Source: Tieghemostelium lacteum (taxonomy: Eukaryota > Evosea > Eumycetozoa > Dictyosteliales > Raperosteliaceae). From it: a stretch of DNA of 64,000 bases. Shown here in pieces: positions 46,924-60,142 of the stretch. The DNA is taken from positions 186,001 through 250,000 of the forward strand of contig LODT01000039.1 of assembly GCA_001606155.1 (NCBI GenBank), in the 5' to 3' direction. The position numbers were made by a program, and so were the translations under genes. The number at the start of each line of letters is the position of its first letter. Position 1 is the stretch's first letter. The notes beneath the pieces are model-generated. The model saw only the letters and a list, made by a program, of their open reading frames with translations, did not search any database and was not told the origin of the DNA.

Positions 46924-49728
46924 TACCAATATTTTTAAATAAAAATATCATACCATATCAATATATATTTCTAACTTTTTTAATTAAAATTTTGTATTGA
47001 ATCCGAGTTTACACTTGTTTATACTTTTATGTATAATATTGATAGAGTGGGTGGAGTGTGTGTGTTTTGGGGGTTGTTTTAATGGGGAGTAAAGTAAATA
47101 TCATCATCTTGATCTTCAAATTTCCACCCCTTTTTATTAACATCTGTCTTTATAAAAATAGATACTGTCAGAAACGAAGAAGCACTCTAAGTTTGTGTTT
47201 TTTACCACTCATGATTTATTTCATTCAATAAATGTTATTTAAATTTTTACTCCCCACATGAGCATTGTGAAAATTTTTAATATCCTACTTGTTATAGGGT
47301 GTTTAGATTGTTTTTAATTTGGAATCAACAGTAAAGAGAGATATTTTAATGAAAATATACCAAAAACAAAGATAGAATATTAAATTGTCATGTTTTTAAA
47401 AACTGTAGATTTGGATATTCTCTCTCCATTTCATTTATTGAGTAAATACAATACAATAAATGTTTGTACAACTTGGATTAACATAATTTTAAATTCAAAA
47501 TTTAGTTTGTTTATTGTTTAGTTTTACTTTTATACCCTCCTCCCAAGAACCTTTTATTACTAGATTTATTAGTAATAATTTGATTTTTAATTTTTATTTA
47601 TTTATTTATTTTTTATTTTTTTTTATTTTGATTATATTTATTCATATTAATTAAAGCCTTCAATTAAAATCTTATAAAAATACAGATAGATATCATATCA
47701 GGAAGATATTAATTTCATTATTATTATAATTATTGTATGTATTTAAATAATAATTTAATCCCAAAAAAACCAATAATTTAAGTTTTTGATAAAATTACAA
47801 TTTGGACATACCCTATATGATTATGTTTTATTATAAATATCAAGATTAACAGGTTTATAAAGTTATCTCTTGTTGATTATATTATTTTATTATTGTTTTA
47901 AAAATACACTATCATTATTGTGGAAGAAATACATCATCTTTTTGAATTTGAAAAATTATAGGATTTTTTGGTGTTCAAATAATATATAGTAGTATTACTA
48001 CTATTTTTATAAAATAATGTCAAAATAATGATTATAATAGTAATAATAATAATATTATTATTGTTACTATTTTTTTTTTTTATAAAGTGATTAGTAATAA
48101 TGGAACATATTTTTGAAACTCACTATTCTTTTTTTTTTTTTTTTAATTGTTAATTCAATTAATTGTGTGACTTTTCTTTTTAAATATTCTTTTCAACCTC
48201 TCTTCTCTATTTGTCTTTTAATATCATAAATCATTAAAGTTTTTTTATTAAATTAAATAAACATGTAAGATAACTGTTCTGTCGTTATTGTATAGTGTTT
48301 ACTATATTATTCGAAAAAAAAAATCTAGTGAGAATATTTCATTTCCTTTTTTTTAATATTTTTTCAATAATTATTTGTGAATCACTCCCATTAGTGTTAA
48401 ATTCAATCACTTGAAAAAAAAGGAAAATTCAAAACTTTTTTAATATTTTTCTCATCAAAAATTGAAATTTCAAAAAAAAAAAAATATTTAGCATTAGTAT
48501 CTTTTTTCATTATATCTAAAAACAGTTGGTGGATCATAGTGCACTACTATTTCTAAATAACAACAAGTATAGTAAAATATCTTTTTTGTTTTTTTAAATA
48601 CCACCCCCACACTTGTAAATCTTGAATTAAACATAACATTGTGTGTGTTAATATTAAAAATTTTTTTTTTTAAAAACAAATTTTTTGATTATCATAATAG
48701 ACGAGTCTGGATATTAATATCTCTTTTTTTTTTTTCCAACCTTTATCTAAATAGTATTGGTATTTGGGCAAATAACTATACCTATATAGGTCACTCAGTA
48801 AAGAAATTTTAAAACTGACTGACATACATAGTATCTAGAGATTCTGATCACATCACAAAAAAACAACACAACAATTATTGATAGATTGATTAGAGGTGTT
48901 TTTAGTGTGGTATATCTATTTTTATTATTATTATTATTATTGGTTATTGGATTTAATATAAATATAGTATCAGTAGTAGTATAAAAACAAATAACACACC
49001 TCACTCTTCAAAAACAATACACATCTGGATTCTAGTAATAACTGACGTGAGAGTTCATGCTTTTTCTTTGATCAGATAAAATAGAAATAATTAATTAAGA
49101 TATATTTAATTATTTAAATCACTTACTAAACAACAAAAACAAAAAAAAAAACAAAAATCCCAACAACCTCCTCCACAATCATACACCACCTTATATTTAT
49201 ACACCATACATACATATATATTATATATACACCATCTTATCCATACTGTTCCTCTCCCCTATTTTCCATTCTATCCTCTTCCTACATCTCTATAATTGTT
49301 TTTAAATTCTTTGTAGAATAATTATATAATCAAAAACTCAAATCAACAACAAAGAGATAGAAAAAAAGAATTATTATTATTATTTTGTTAAAATTTTTGT
49401 TTTCCCAATCATCCATCCAGATATCCACCAAATTTAATGTACAATTTAAATATTTAAATCAACAATTATAATTTACAACAATTTATATATATATAATATA
49501 ATATTTATTTATTTATTTTTTAATAATTAGACGATTTATATATAATATTATTGTATGTACACTTCACTTTTAAAAATACAAAGCCTTTGACTCAAATATT
49601 TATACCCTATTATGATTATACTCAAATTTAGCGGAAACTCTAGAATACCAAACAAGCAAAAAACGAACAACCCCAATCAATTTCAGAGAAAATCACAAAA
49701 AAACTTTAAAGAAAAAAATCATAAAAAA
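46924..49728. other. Long upstream region of the TENT5 gene
   Basis: About 2.8 kb with no supported gene. Seen: a GT/G-rich block at about 47045-47090 (GGGTGGAGTGTGTGTG...GGGGG), several poly-T runs, an (ATT/ATA)n stretch near 48035-48065, a perfect 12-base palindrome ACCTATATAGGT at 48780-48791, a CRE-like TGACGTGA at 49043-49050, and C-rich CAACCTCCTCC patches near 49160-49260. It is probably promoter plus a long 5' leader. No RNA gene is recognised. Confidence 0.5.
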
Positions 49729-52700
49729 ATGTCTTTAGAATTTGAAAAAGAGTTCTCATCTCCCTCTCCCTCCTCTACTCATTCTAAACAACCAACTTCT
49801 CATAGTAGTATGGCCACATTACCAACTACAGAGATTGGTTCCAAGGACCAAAATCAGAATCATCACAATACAAATCCAAGTGGACAAAACAGCGGCACTA
49901 CAAATCTATTTGAAAATAGAATGCAAAAAAAGATTAGAATAGTGAAACCACAAAATCAAGGTGGACTATACAGTAATCACAGTAATAATAACAATAACAA
50001 TAACAACAATAATATCAATAATAATAATAATGGTCAAATTAGAGGTAATTCAAAATCAACATTACCTAATACCAATTCCAAATTGAGTAATGGTAATGTA
50101 ATTACATCACCACCTACATCACCTTTAACCTCTGTAATATCAGATGTAATTAATGGGTCACCAAACATTGAAAATACCAACACCAATATTGGAGAACAAG
50201 ATGGAATGTTATTAAACTCACCAATGAGTTCACCAAATAGTAATAAATCAACTCCAAATCTACCATCACCTACAGAGTCGCCTAGTAATAACAGTAATAG
50301 TAGTAGTGGTAGTGGTAAAAAGAAACTTGGTCCCACTAATTTGGCGGTTGGTGTACTGTCTAAAGAGAAAATTAGTTTGTTATTAATGATTTTGAAACAA
50401 AAGAATCACATTCAATCCACTGATCAGAAGATTTCAATTTATCTGTCTATTGAAGAACTGATAGCACTGATACTGGAGGAATTGGTAAAACGAAAAATAC
50501 CACTATCTAAATGCGGTGTCAGATTAGTTGGTTCCACAGCCTCTAATATCATATCACATACCAAAAATAGTACACACGATTTCAATGATATCGATTTGAA
50601 TTTCTATCTGTTGAAACCTACCAATTTCACTAATCTATTGGATTTGGAAGAAACTGTGATTGCTCGTGAAGTGTTTAGGCAGACTGGTACTGTAATCTCT
50701 AAAAAAGAAGTTTTTAATAGTTTCTTTAGAGAGAGAGTAAAGGTTTTAAATTATATAAATCCTTCAACTCCTTTAATGTACGGTCACAATATTAGTAATA
50801 GTCATGGTTCTATACCTTCACTTCCACCTCCACCTTCACAACAAAACCTATTAACACCACCTACTACACCCATTTCCAATGGTGTTCCAATGGATGCTTT
50901 AAGTTTCAATAGTTCATCTCTATCTCAACCTAATACACCTAATGTATTTGGGTTGAGTAGTAGTAGTAGTAGTGGTATTCATCAACATGCTATAAATACA
51001 CCACCTACACCAACACTTCCAACTACTCCATTATCAGCACCAAATACACCAACATTTTCCAATGATGTCTCTGATGATTGGTCACTGATATCTCTGGGGT
51101 GTGATGGTGAGACCCCAAAGAATATTGATATTAAATTTATTAGAAAAATTAGCAGAGCCTATGCATTCTCTCTTGATAGTTTTCATATTATTCTAGATCC
51201 ACTGATAGAGAACTATCAATCTCTACTACCTCATAAAACTTTAGACCAATCCTACAAAGAAATGGTTATACCAATGGAACCATCTTCAACACCAAATATA
51301 TCTCCTTCTAAACAACAAACACAACAACAATTGTACAGTAATAGTAATAGTCAAAATAATAGTAATAATAATAATATTAATAATAGTAGTAGTATTAGTA
51401 ATAAAGAGGAATCACAAGAGGAACCACAACAACTTCCTGAACAAGAAGATGCTGTTATTGGTAATTTAGTTGAAGAGAATAATATTATTCAAAGTAATCA
51501 TGGTGTTAATCAACAACCACAACAACAACAAGATCAAGGTGTTGAAAGTACATCACCTATGATTACACCAACTACATCGTCGATATCATCAAATTCATCT
51601 GTATCTTCTGGTGTAATTTCAAGTGTTTCTTCTAATTTACCAAGTAGTAATGAATCATCACCATCTCCAATGTCATTTTCATTATCACCTACATCAAGTA
51701 CTGATTCATTTACACTATTGTACAGTAACAATAGTAGTCAAGAAGAATCATTCCCACCTTTATCTCTAGATAGTCAAAAATCAAAATCTAGTAACAGTGG
51801 AAAGAAAAGAAATGGTACTAATGGAAAATCATCAGCTGATGAGTACCCACCTCTCAACAGTTCTGGAACTAATAACAAGGCATCTGAGAATAAGTTCAAT
51901 AGTTGGAACCAAAATTTAATTCAAAAACTAAATAGTAAATCAGAACAAGTACCTCAACATCAACCTCATAGTAATATCGAACAACAAGAAAAGAAAACTT
52001 CTGATGATAGTGATATACAACAATCTCAAGAGTCATCTAATGATCAATTACTGTCTAAGGATGATAAAGTAAATCAACAATCTCAACAGGTAAATGGAGC
52101 TACAACTACAAAAGCCAAGAAGAAAATGACAAATAAGAGTCGTAATCAACTTCATACTCAACAGTTTTTAGATTCCCATTTGCCAAATAATATAAGGGTA
52201 AAAGTGATTAGTATATACGGTAACTACAGTAAGGCAAAGAATGATTTGGAGAGTGGTAGATTGAATTCTATTGAACCAAGACAAATTCGTAGAGGTATTT
52301 TTAGATACTGTCACGAGTTGGCAAAGGGTAGAAGTTCAGGTGAATCTTCCTTTTTTGATAGAACATTTAGGGACACATTTTTTACTCAGGATCTAATGAA
52401 ACCATCTGAATTCCAAACCACTCTGCTCAAGTACATTAAAAAACACAAAAATCTCGCAATGACATTTTTAAAAATTTTAGAATCACTTTTACTACAACCT
52501 TATAGATTACCACCTAGTATAATGTCACCATCTCCTATACCTTTATGCACTCAATTACAGCAGTCTAATGGCAACCATGCTTCACTTATACCTCTAAGTT
52601 CATCATCATTACTTCCAATACCAAGTTCTACCAGTACTACTCCATCAAACTCTACGCCATCTTCACCAATCATTGACTCTGATACCCAAACTACCAATTT

Positions 52701-53019
52701 AAATAATACAGTAAATAACAATATAATAACAAATCATCCTCATCACCATTCACATCACTCACAACAACAACAACAACATATAATTGAACAACAACAACAA
52801 CATGGAATTATTCAAACTTCACATTACTCACCTCTACCAACACTACCAACTCTAAACAATTCACCAAAACCATTTGGCACCTTACCTAATTCTCCAAAGT
52901 TATCCAATACCTCATTTTATGACATGTTTTATATGGAATATTTAAATATCATTTCTTATTTAAAATCAAAAGTTGCATCAGATGATATAGATTCACTTTG
53001 GGAAAAGAGAATGATATAA
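49729..53019 (+). CDS. TENT5/FAM46 non-canonical poly(A) polymerase
   Basis: A single exon of 1,096 residues from the ATG at 49729, which has an A-rich context; an in-frame ATG at 49612 would add 39 residues. The nucleotidyltransferase core is split by low-complexity inserts: LVGSTASN (GS at 268-269), then FNDIDLNF with catalytic Asp287 and Asp289, then DDWSLISL...NIDIKF with the third Asp467, then FSLDSFHIILDPLI. The helical C-terminal part (about 830-925, EPRQIRRGIFRYCHELAKG) matches FAM46 too. FAM46/TENT5 enzymes extend poly(A) tails of mRNAs, often those for secreted proteins. Animal members are about 390-440 residues; the excess is Asn/Ser/Gln/Pro-rich sequence at the N-terminus, before Asp467 and in the middle. 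All catalytic residues are kept. Confidence 0.88.
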   Translation: MSLEFEKEFSSPSPSSTHSKQPTSHSSMATLPTTEIGSKDQNQNHHNTNPSGQNSGTTNLFENRMQKKIRIVKPQNQGGLYSNHSNNNNNNNNNNINNNNNGQIRGNSKSTLPNTNSKLSNGNVITSPPTSPLTSVISDVINGSPNIENTNTNIGEQDGMLLNSPMSSPNSNKSTPNLPSPTESPSNNSNSSSGSGKKKLGPTNLAVGVLSKEKISLLLMILKQKNHIQSTDQKISIYLSIEELIALILEELVKRKIPLSKCGVRLVGSTASNIISHTKNSTHDFNDIDLNFYLLKPTNFTNLLDLEETVIAREVFRQTGTVISKKEVFNSFFRERVKVLNYINPSTPLMYGHNISNSHGSIPSLPPPPSQQNLLTPPTTPISNGVPMDALSFNSSSLSQPNTPNVFGLSSSSSSGIHQHAINTPPTPTLPTTPLSAPNTPTFSNDVSDDWSLISLGCDGETPKNIDIKFIRKISRAYAFSLDSFHIILDPLIENYQSLLPHKTLDQSYKEMVIPMEPSSTPNISPSKQQTQQQLYSNSNSQNNSNNNNINNSSSISNKEESQEEPQQLPEQEDAVIGNLVEENNIIQSNHGVNQQPQQQQDQGVESTSPMITPTTSSISSNSSVSSGVISSVSSNLPSSNESSPSPMSFSLSPTSSTDSFTLLYSNNSSQEESFPPLSLDSQKSKSSNSGKKRNGTNGKSSADEYPPLNSSGTNNKASENKFNSWNQNLIQKLNSKSEQVPQHQPHSNIEQQEKKTSDDSDIQQSQESSNDQLLSKDDKVNQQSQQVNGATTTKAKKKMTNKSRNQLHTQQFLDSHLPNNIRVKVISIYGNYSKAKNDLESGRLNSIEPRQIRRGIFRYCHELAKGRSSGESSFFDRTFRDTFFTQDLMKPSEFQTTLLKYIKKHKNLAMTFLKILESLLLQPYRLPPSIMSPSPIPLCTQLQQSNGNHASLIPLSSSSLLPIPSSTSTTPSNSTPSSPIIDSDTQTTNLNNTVNNNIITNHPHHHSHHSQQQQQHIIEQQQQHGIIQTSHYSPLPTLPTLNNSPKPFGTLPNSPKLSNTSFYDMFYMEYLNIISYLKSKVASDDIDSLWEKRMI

Positions 53020-53070
53020 ATTTAAATTAGTATAATAAAAATAATATATTATAAATTATTATTGTAATTG

Positions 53071-56000
53071 TCAATCGATTTTATTTTTATTTATTTTCAT
53101 AATTGTTGATTGAACTTTTTTATAATTTTTTTCATACCATTTTGTTGGTTTACGGAAAATTTTAAAACCTAAAATTATTCCTGCAATGCTTATTGGTACT
53201 AATAAAAGTAATAGAAGCCACAACCATTTGGTGTTGAATGGTTGTCTAACTTTTGGTGGTACTTCTATGATGATTGGTGAGGTACCATTTAGATAATAGG
53301 TAAATACCTGTGGTATAATCGACTCTGGTGTTAAACGTTGACGACCATCTATAAATGCATAGATCAAAGAGGAGTTAGTTAGTTGGATGGGTTCATACCA
53401 TATTTTATATTCATCAATCTTTGGTACATAGGTATCATTAATATTCTTGGTATAGTATTTAATGTAATCTGATACTTGTAGAGCTGTTGATGTTAAATAG
53501 ACTTGGACTGAGACATTAAATATTGTCTCTACAGGAAGTGCTATAATAGTTGCATGAGGTGCTGGTACACCAAACACAGTATAGTCCATAGTTGATTCAA
53601 TTGAATAATCTCTTTCATAGGTAATAGTTGATGTTGAAATAACTGATATACTTCTGATTTCTAATGGACCTACAAACTTATTATTACCCAATTTGAATGG
53701 TAATCTATACTTGTATTGGTATTCTCTACTACCTCTTTCTGGTAGTGGGTTGATAATTTGACCTCCTTCTATAGGTTGTGATGGTGAATCTATAGAAAAG
53801 TAGATGCTACATTCTTCATCTGGAAGTGATGTTTTACATGTCATTGAAATCTCTTGATTATCTCTATTCAATGTGATTAATGGAGGTTTTGGTCTGTAGT
53901 ATCGATCGATATTATAGACACTAGGTGTGACTACAGAAACACCAACTTCATTATCAGGATGTGCACATATAGATAAGAACCCAAATTTAAATGAATCATA
54001 GGCATTGTTATAGGTTACTAATAATGGGTTAGGGAATAGTGGACTATTGATATTTGGAACATTATCAATATCATATCTTGGGTTACATCCTGCTTCACAA
54101 GTTACAGTAATAGTTACATTGTCCAAAAAGGTACCTGATTTTGGAGATATAAATGGTGTTGGACATCTTCTAACTAGTTTAATTGATTTTGTAGTTGGTA
54201 GAGAACATATAAAGTTATCAGGGCAATCAATAACAGATACACTGAAAGTTTTAGACATTTCATTGGGACCCAATTTAAGAACTATTGTATAGTTTGGTAA
54301 TAGTCTAGTTGATTCAATAGTTGGTACTTTGTTGGAATTGATTTCGAAGTAGAAATTTGGTGCATGTGGTGTATTTTGGTTTGCTGTCACTTTTATAGTG
54401 TATTCAGAGTCAATAGAATTATTAAACATCACTTGAGTAGCATCTGGAGTTATAAGTGGCGAATCAGAAAATTGTGTAAATACAACTTCTTTACAAACTA
54501 ATGAACTTGTATTAGTTATACCAGATGGTAAGAATCTCTTTTCGTTAACAGCTTGAATATAGTAATAACCTCTTCTTTCATTTGAAGATATCAACAATTG
54601 ATTGGTATATTCTTTACCATTTTCAATTTGTTGTTGACATATTGATTCCGATTTCTCCTCAGAGTATACTATGGCATATTTGGTTTTTAACAATTCCATA
54701 TTTGAATTTTTAAGAATGGTAATCTCACACATGAATGGAGATTTGGTGAACTTTGTTTGTATGGTTGGCACCAACACTGAGAAATCAGGATAGATAGTGA
54801 TATATCTGTCAATGGGTTTTGATATCAATCCATTATAAGATATCAATGCTCTGATTAGAATTAGACAGGGTTCAGTTGGTATAGTACAGCACACTAACAA
54901 TTGTTCACTGTATTGAATACCATTGGAGATGGTCAGAGGTTGCAGTGAAGTTGATGGGTTAGGGTTATTGGTAATATCATAATATATCATAAAATCAGGA
55001 GTTGATAATGGAGTTGATGGCTGCATTGTAATGTATAATGAATTTGGGGTGGTAGTGGTTGGTGGTATTATGGATGGTGATGGTAAAACAGGTCTTATTA
55101 TATAAGAAACTGTTTGTTCAAAGTCAAAATAATTTACTAAAGATGCTTTATATCTAATTATAATATTATTCACACCCAGTGATGGATTTTCTAGAATATA
55201 AATTCCTTTTTTTGCATTATAACTTTCAGAGTTATTTGTAGGTGTATTACCATTTGTTGTAAAACGGATCCAGGATGATGAAATATCAGACAGAGGTTGA
55301 GACTGACAGTGGATAAACATATTTACAGATGAATTATATTCTACATTCAAATAGGGAGGTGTTTCTTGACATTCAATTATACCTTTGAATTGGAATACCC
55401 CCTGAAATACTTCAGAGGATATCCTACCAAGTGAAAAAGCCTTCAATTTGATATACATTGTTTTCATAGTTAAACTTGACATTCCAGAAATGGGATAGAT
55501 TGGTGATTGTTCAGTAGGATCACTGTTGTCCAGAGAATATCTTATCACAGGGATTTCTTCACCTGGTAATGAATTGAAAATATATCTAACTCTAATGGAA
55601 TCAGTAATCTTTACATTGTACCAATTGTTAGTCATTGGTACGGGTACAAGTGTATCAGTGATAATTTCAGGTGTAGGTAAAGGTGGAGTACATCCTCTTC
55701 TCTTTGGATCAAATTTAAAGTTACCTAGACATGTGCAATGACTTAGACCTTGTCTAGGAATTACACTTGAACTTGGGAACCTATATGTCAGAGAATTTTC
55801 ATTATCTTGTAAAATTGGTACAGTTGGGCATATACTGCAACCTATAAATTGATTAGATTCTTTAAGATGAGATTTCTCTGAAAAATAAAAGAGTTTAGGA
55901 TCTACAGACATTGGTAATAGAAAACTTGGTACTATAATCAACTCGTCCATATCCATTAATAGTTTTAAAGATACAGTTTTTATCGTATACCTATTTGGCA

Positions 56001-59000
56001 ATGGTTCTATGGTGATGTGAGAAATTCTAGAGTTTGTTGGTATATTTAGAATAACATAACCATAACCAGAGTTTCCTAGAGTTTCCCAATGTGTTGTTGA
56101 ATTCCCATCAGTGAGATGATCACATGTATTTACACCATCGTTTGAACTTGAGGAACATGAAATTGGTGTAATAATACTGCCGTCTTGTCCATAAATCTGT
56201 ACAGATTGTAAACCAATGGATTTAATGTTGTTTTCTGCATAATAATTTTCTGCATGGTCATATTGATAAATTGATGAAATTACAACACTATTGGCTTTCC
56301 AAGTGCTTATTTTACCATCTATACACGAACATTGCAAATCAGAGTTTCTTAATTGACCTGGTGGGCATTTTAACAGACATTTGGTACCAACAACTTCCAT
56401 ATCTGGTTTATAACATGAGTAACTATGACCCACAGGATCAAAAGTCATATCAGATGCATGTCTTTGAACACATTTACCTTGGATCATTTGTTCAGTTGCC
56501 ATATTACAACTATGTTTCACAATATAATCAGTTCTAGACAAACCAAATTGTAATGGACTTAGAACTTGGTTGAAAATTCTGAATTCATCAATCTTGAAAG
56601 CCATTCTTTGTCCATAGGTACCACCTAGGAATTGAAAACCTGGAGTTTGACTAAATAGTAATTTAGTGAATACACTACTACCAATGGAGTTTCCATTAAT
56701 AAAGAACTCAATTATATTTTGGTTCATTACAATGGCATAGTGGAAGAAAGATGTAAATTGGTTAACTGAGATTCCAATATTTGTTGATATAACTATTTTA
56801 TCATCGCCACCAAATATAGAAGGCGAAAGAGTTTGAGTGACATTGGAATAGACAAAACCAATTTTAATTGATCCTTGAACCCCTGTTAGAAATATTTTGG
56901 ACGATAATGGGTCTAAATTGATAATTTTTAGATACATTTCTATAGTTTTACCATTATCTAGTATAGATGATGGTGATACTAATCTTAATGTGGATGTATC
57001 TTTGTTAACAAATATAACTTGGTACAGTGAAGAGACTTTACAGTTATCAGAGGCAGCATTAGATATGAATCCGTGTATAAAAGGATTAAAGCCTGCTGGT
57101 ATTGTACAGGCGTATTTTGAGTTATTGTTAGGTGGTGAATACCAACCATGAGGACAAGTTACACAGGGACTAAGCGTATAGTTATAATCAGCAATGCCAC
57201 CTAATTTATATTCACCTCCGTTCTTACAAAGGTATGGACAATTCTTATCATTTCCTATATTTGAGCCTGATGGATAAACATTTACAGCTTTGGTTTCATT
57301 GATGGCATTACACCTGTCGCACTGTCCTAAGAAATAGTAGACTGTAGGAGGAGCATTATCAATACAAGCATCTTGAAGACAACATTTAGGATAATCACAA
57401 ATTGGATTACAAGTTGAGGTATTCTGTGCCAGGTTACTTGGTTCATTATTGGGAAATTGAAGTGATTCTATTGGAGCTGATAGAGGTTGAGCCAAAGGAC
57501 TAAACATTAGTTCCAAAACATAACCATCAGATGAGAAATTCAGTGAATTTAGATCCTGAGAAATATCTAAGAATACACTGGACGTCATGATATAATTATA
57601 TTTTGATAAATTAATAATTTGGGTGTCTTGATTGAAAGAAGTATTTGATATTTTTGAAATTGGAGAATTACCAGGTAACACCATTTCAAATTCTAAACTT
57701 TTAGATCTAGTATAAAGATCTCTACATATACCAGCATCTTTTAACAAAAGAATGGTACCAGTGTTATCTAGAATCTGTTGAATACTAGTTATAGTCAATA
57801 AATTCTGTTGGGTTGATTCATAAAATTGGTAATGACAATGAAATGGTGATACATATTCACTTGATATATTAAAATCATGAATTATAGATACATTAATTTT
57901 TGTTTCCAATAATGATTTCAAAGAAGATATACTAGTGGCCACAAATTGATAGTAACTTGAGAATTGATATATTCTCCTTTCTTCTTGAAATGATTCTGAT
58001 AAATTACCCATAATGAACTGGTTCAATGATAGTATCTCATTTCCAATTATGTCAGTCAACCATAGAGAAGAACTAAACTCCAAAAAATTCTCCAATAAGC
58101 TTTGTCCACTTAGAAATAGTACTTGAGAATTTAGCTCTAATCCAACTGATGATTGATAAAATTGATCTAAATTTTTGTATTGAAATTCAAGCAATACTTT
58201 AGTGTTATTTAAAATATCTCTAACTTGATTTATATTCTAAATTGATAAAAATTGTTAGAACATATAAAAAATAAAAATGTCAGTAGATCCACATACTTTA
58301 GTGTTAGAAGCAGATAGAGAAAGAGAGGTTGTAGAAATTTCAGATAGAATTGTTTTTAAAGAAGCCAAGTTTGTTGTTAAACCGTTGATTGTGTTTATAG
58401 TTTTTAAAACAATCAGATCTTTGGAAGACTGTGGTAATATAGCTACTGGTACTAATAAAAGTTGAGATGATAGATCATTTGGATTTAATGTTTGAATTAA
58501 ATCTGTAGCTTTCGATATTAAATCCTTTAGGTTATCTATCATTTGAGACCACAAAACTAATTTATTGGATATTGAAGTATCCTCAACATTTAAAATGGAT
58601 GTGGAGTAATCAAAGAATTCATACTTTGAATATATATAAGCCAAAGATGATTTTTCAAAATTAAAAATTTTGGTTGTAATTGCAATAACGTTTGTTGAGG
58701 TTCCATATATTTTGTTTTTGGAACATTTAGTTATCGGAAAATTCGATAAACAAGTTTGTTTATCCGTTTCAGATACTAGTATTCAATTCCAATATTATCC
58801 TATATTAATATATTTTTTTTTTTAAAAAAATTTTGATGATCATTAAAAAAAAAAAACTTACCAAAGCAATCCCTAAAATAAATCTGATTAGGTTTTTCAC
58901 TATTCAAGTTTTTAATATTTAGTGAATAATTCTTTTAGATTTTTGAATTAATAATTGAATATTAGAATGAATTTATTTAATTAATACATACAGCAACTGT

Positions 59001-59240
59001 TTGATAAGATGGTGAATCCACTAATGTAGTGAAGCTTTCACATGGTACAGTAGAATTGACTTCAATAATATAGTTTGGAAGTGCAATTTGGTTCCTAAGT
59101 CTATATGATACATCCTTAAATTGATTAAATGTAGATAAATAGTTTTTATCCCATTTATATTGTAAACTTGAAGAATCAAAACAAACTGAAACCCCAATAC
59201 ATAGTAAAAAGAATATAACAAAGAATTTATTATTACCCAT
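53071..59240 (-). CDS. Large adhesin-like type I membrane protein, four exons
   Basis: Predicted exons on -: 59240-58992, 58883-58862 (22 bases), 58775-58297 and 58236-53071, total 1,971 residues. A signal peptide is at about 1-21. A helical N-terminal third follows, then a Cys-rich stretch (about 525-610), a laminin-G/concanavalin-like domain (about 670-825, ending KIDEFRIFNQVLSP), an EGF-like Cys cluster, a discoidin-like segment (HWETLGNSGYGYVILN), and several beta-sandwich repeats of the chitobiase C-terminal type (YSLDNSDPTEQSPIY; TTNGNTPTN). One membrane helix near the C-terminus (WLWLLLLLLVPIS) precedes a short basic tail. Many NxS/T sites. It is probably a cell-surface adhesion or matrix protein. 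The microexon is chosen because only it joins exon 1 to the Cys-containing exon 3 in frame. Confidence 0.8.
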
Positions 59241-59421
59241 AGACTGCTTGATAATGAAAATCAAAATCAAAATATCAATGAAGACAAAAAATTTTAAAAT
59301 TGAAAAATCTAATTGATTTAGTTAAGAAAATATCTTGTTTTTCATTTTGCCAAATCAATCGATTGGTTGATTTTTTCTAAAAATAAAAAGAACTTATTCT
59401 TGTGTTTTTTTTTTTTAAGAT

Positions 59422-60142
59422 TTAACAAGATACAACCGCGCCTAAATCCACTTCTTTAAACTCATTATCACCATTATCTGTTACTATTTCATTCAAAGGA
59501 TCCACACTAATAATTATTGTTGGAGATACTTTACATGAATCCATACCTCCTACTTCTTTTTCTGCCATTCTATTCATTTTCTCTTGTTCTAATAATAATC
59601 TCAGTATTCTTGAAAAATGCATCGACACAAGCTAGTTTTAATCAAATATTGTTAATATAAAATAAATTAATTTCAAAATAATAAAATTATAATTATGATA
59701 TTTACTTGAAAGAAAAACCAAAATACATAGAAAATAGATTGAAAAATATCTTTGTATGTGATTTTTATATTTTGATTCCATACTATTGAGTTTAATAGAA
59801 TCAATGGTATAAGATTAAATAAAAATAAAAATAAACTTGAAATGAAATACTATTTTTTTAAATTGTTAATATAAATTTAAAAAGTATTAAATACTTATAG
59901 AGGATACCTACTATAAAAACAAATATTGAACTCTTTTTTAAACTTGATATAATACCTTCTATAGAGATCATAACATCTAAACCAAATGCTAATAGTATAT
60001 ACCAGGGAATATCATCAAAATATAATGAAAATATAACAGAAACAATTAACATTTTAAACACTATTGATATTTGAAATTTAAGTGCGGTATGTCCAATAGG
60101 ATCAATCCTTTGGTTTAAGATTTCTGATATTAATTGAAACAT
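59422..60142 (-). CDS. Small multipass membrane protein, three exons
   Basis: Exons on -: 60142-59912, 59849-59706 and 59631-59422, all joined in phase 0, 194 residues. About four hydrophobic segments: residues 27-45, 46-65, 72-100 and 112-127. A basic amphipathic stretch follows (FSRILRLLLEQEKMNRM), then an acidic cytosolic-type tail ending DLGAVVSC. There is no cleavable signal peptide. I do not recognise the family with confidence; the layout recalls small ER membrane proteins. It lies tail-to-head behind the adhesin-like gene on the same strand and is divergent from the PI3-kinase gene. Confidence 0.7.

Noticed and set aside
48494-49004. Two - frames of 61 and 69 codons upstream of TENT5
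   Set aside because: Their residues come from poly-T and ATT repeats. There is no domain and no sustained coding signal.
49612-49728. Earlier ATG for the TENT5-type protein
   Set aside because: It is in frame, but its sequence context is poorer than the A-rich ATG at 49729, and the 39 added residues are Lys/Asn-rich and look like leader DNA. Kept only as an alternative.
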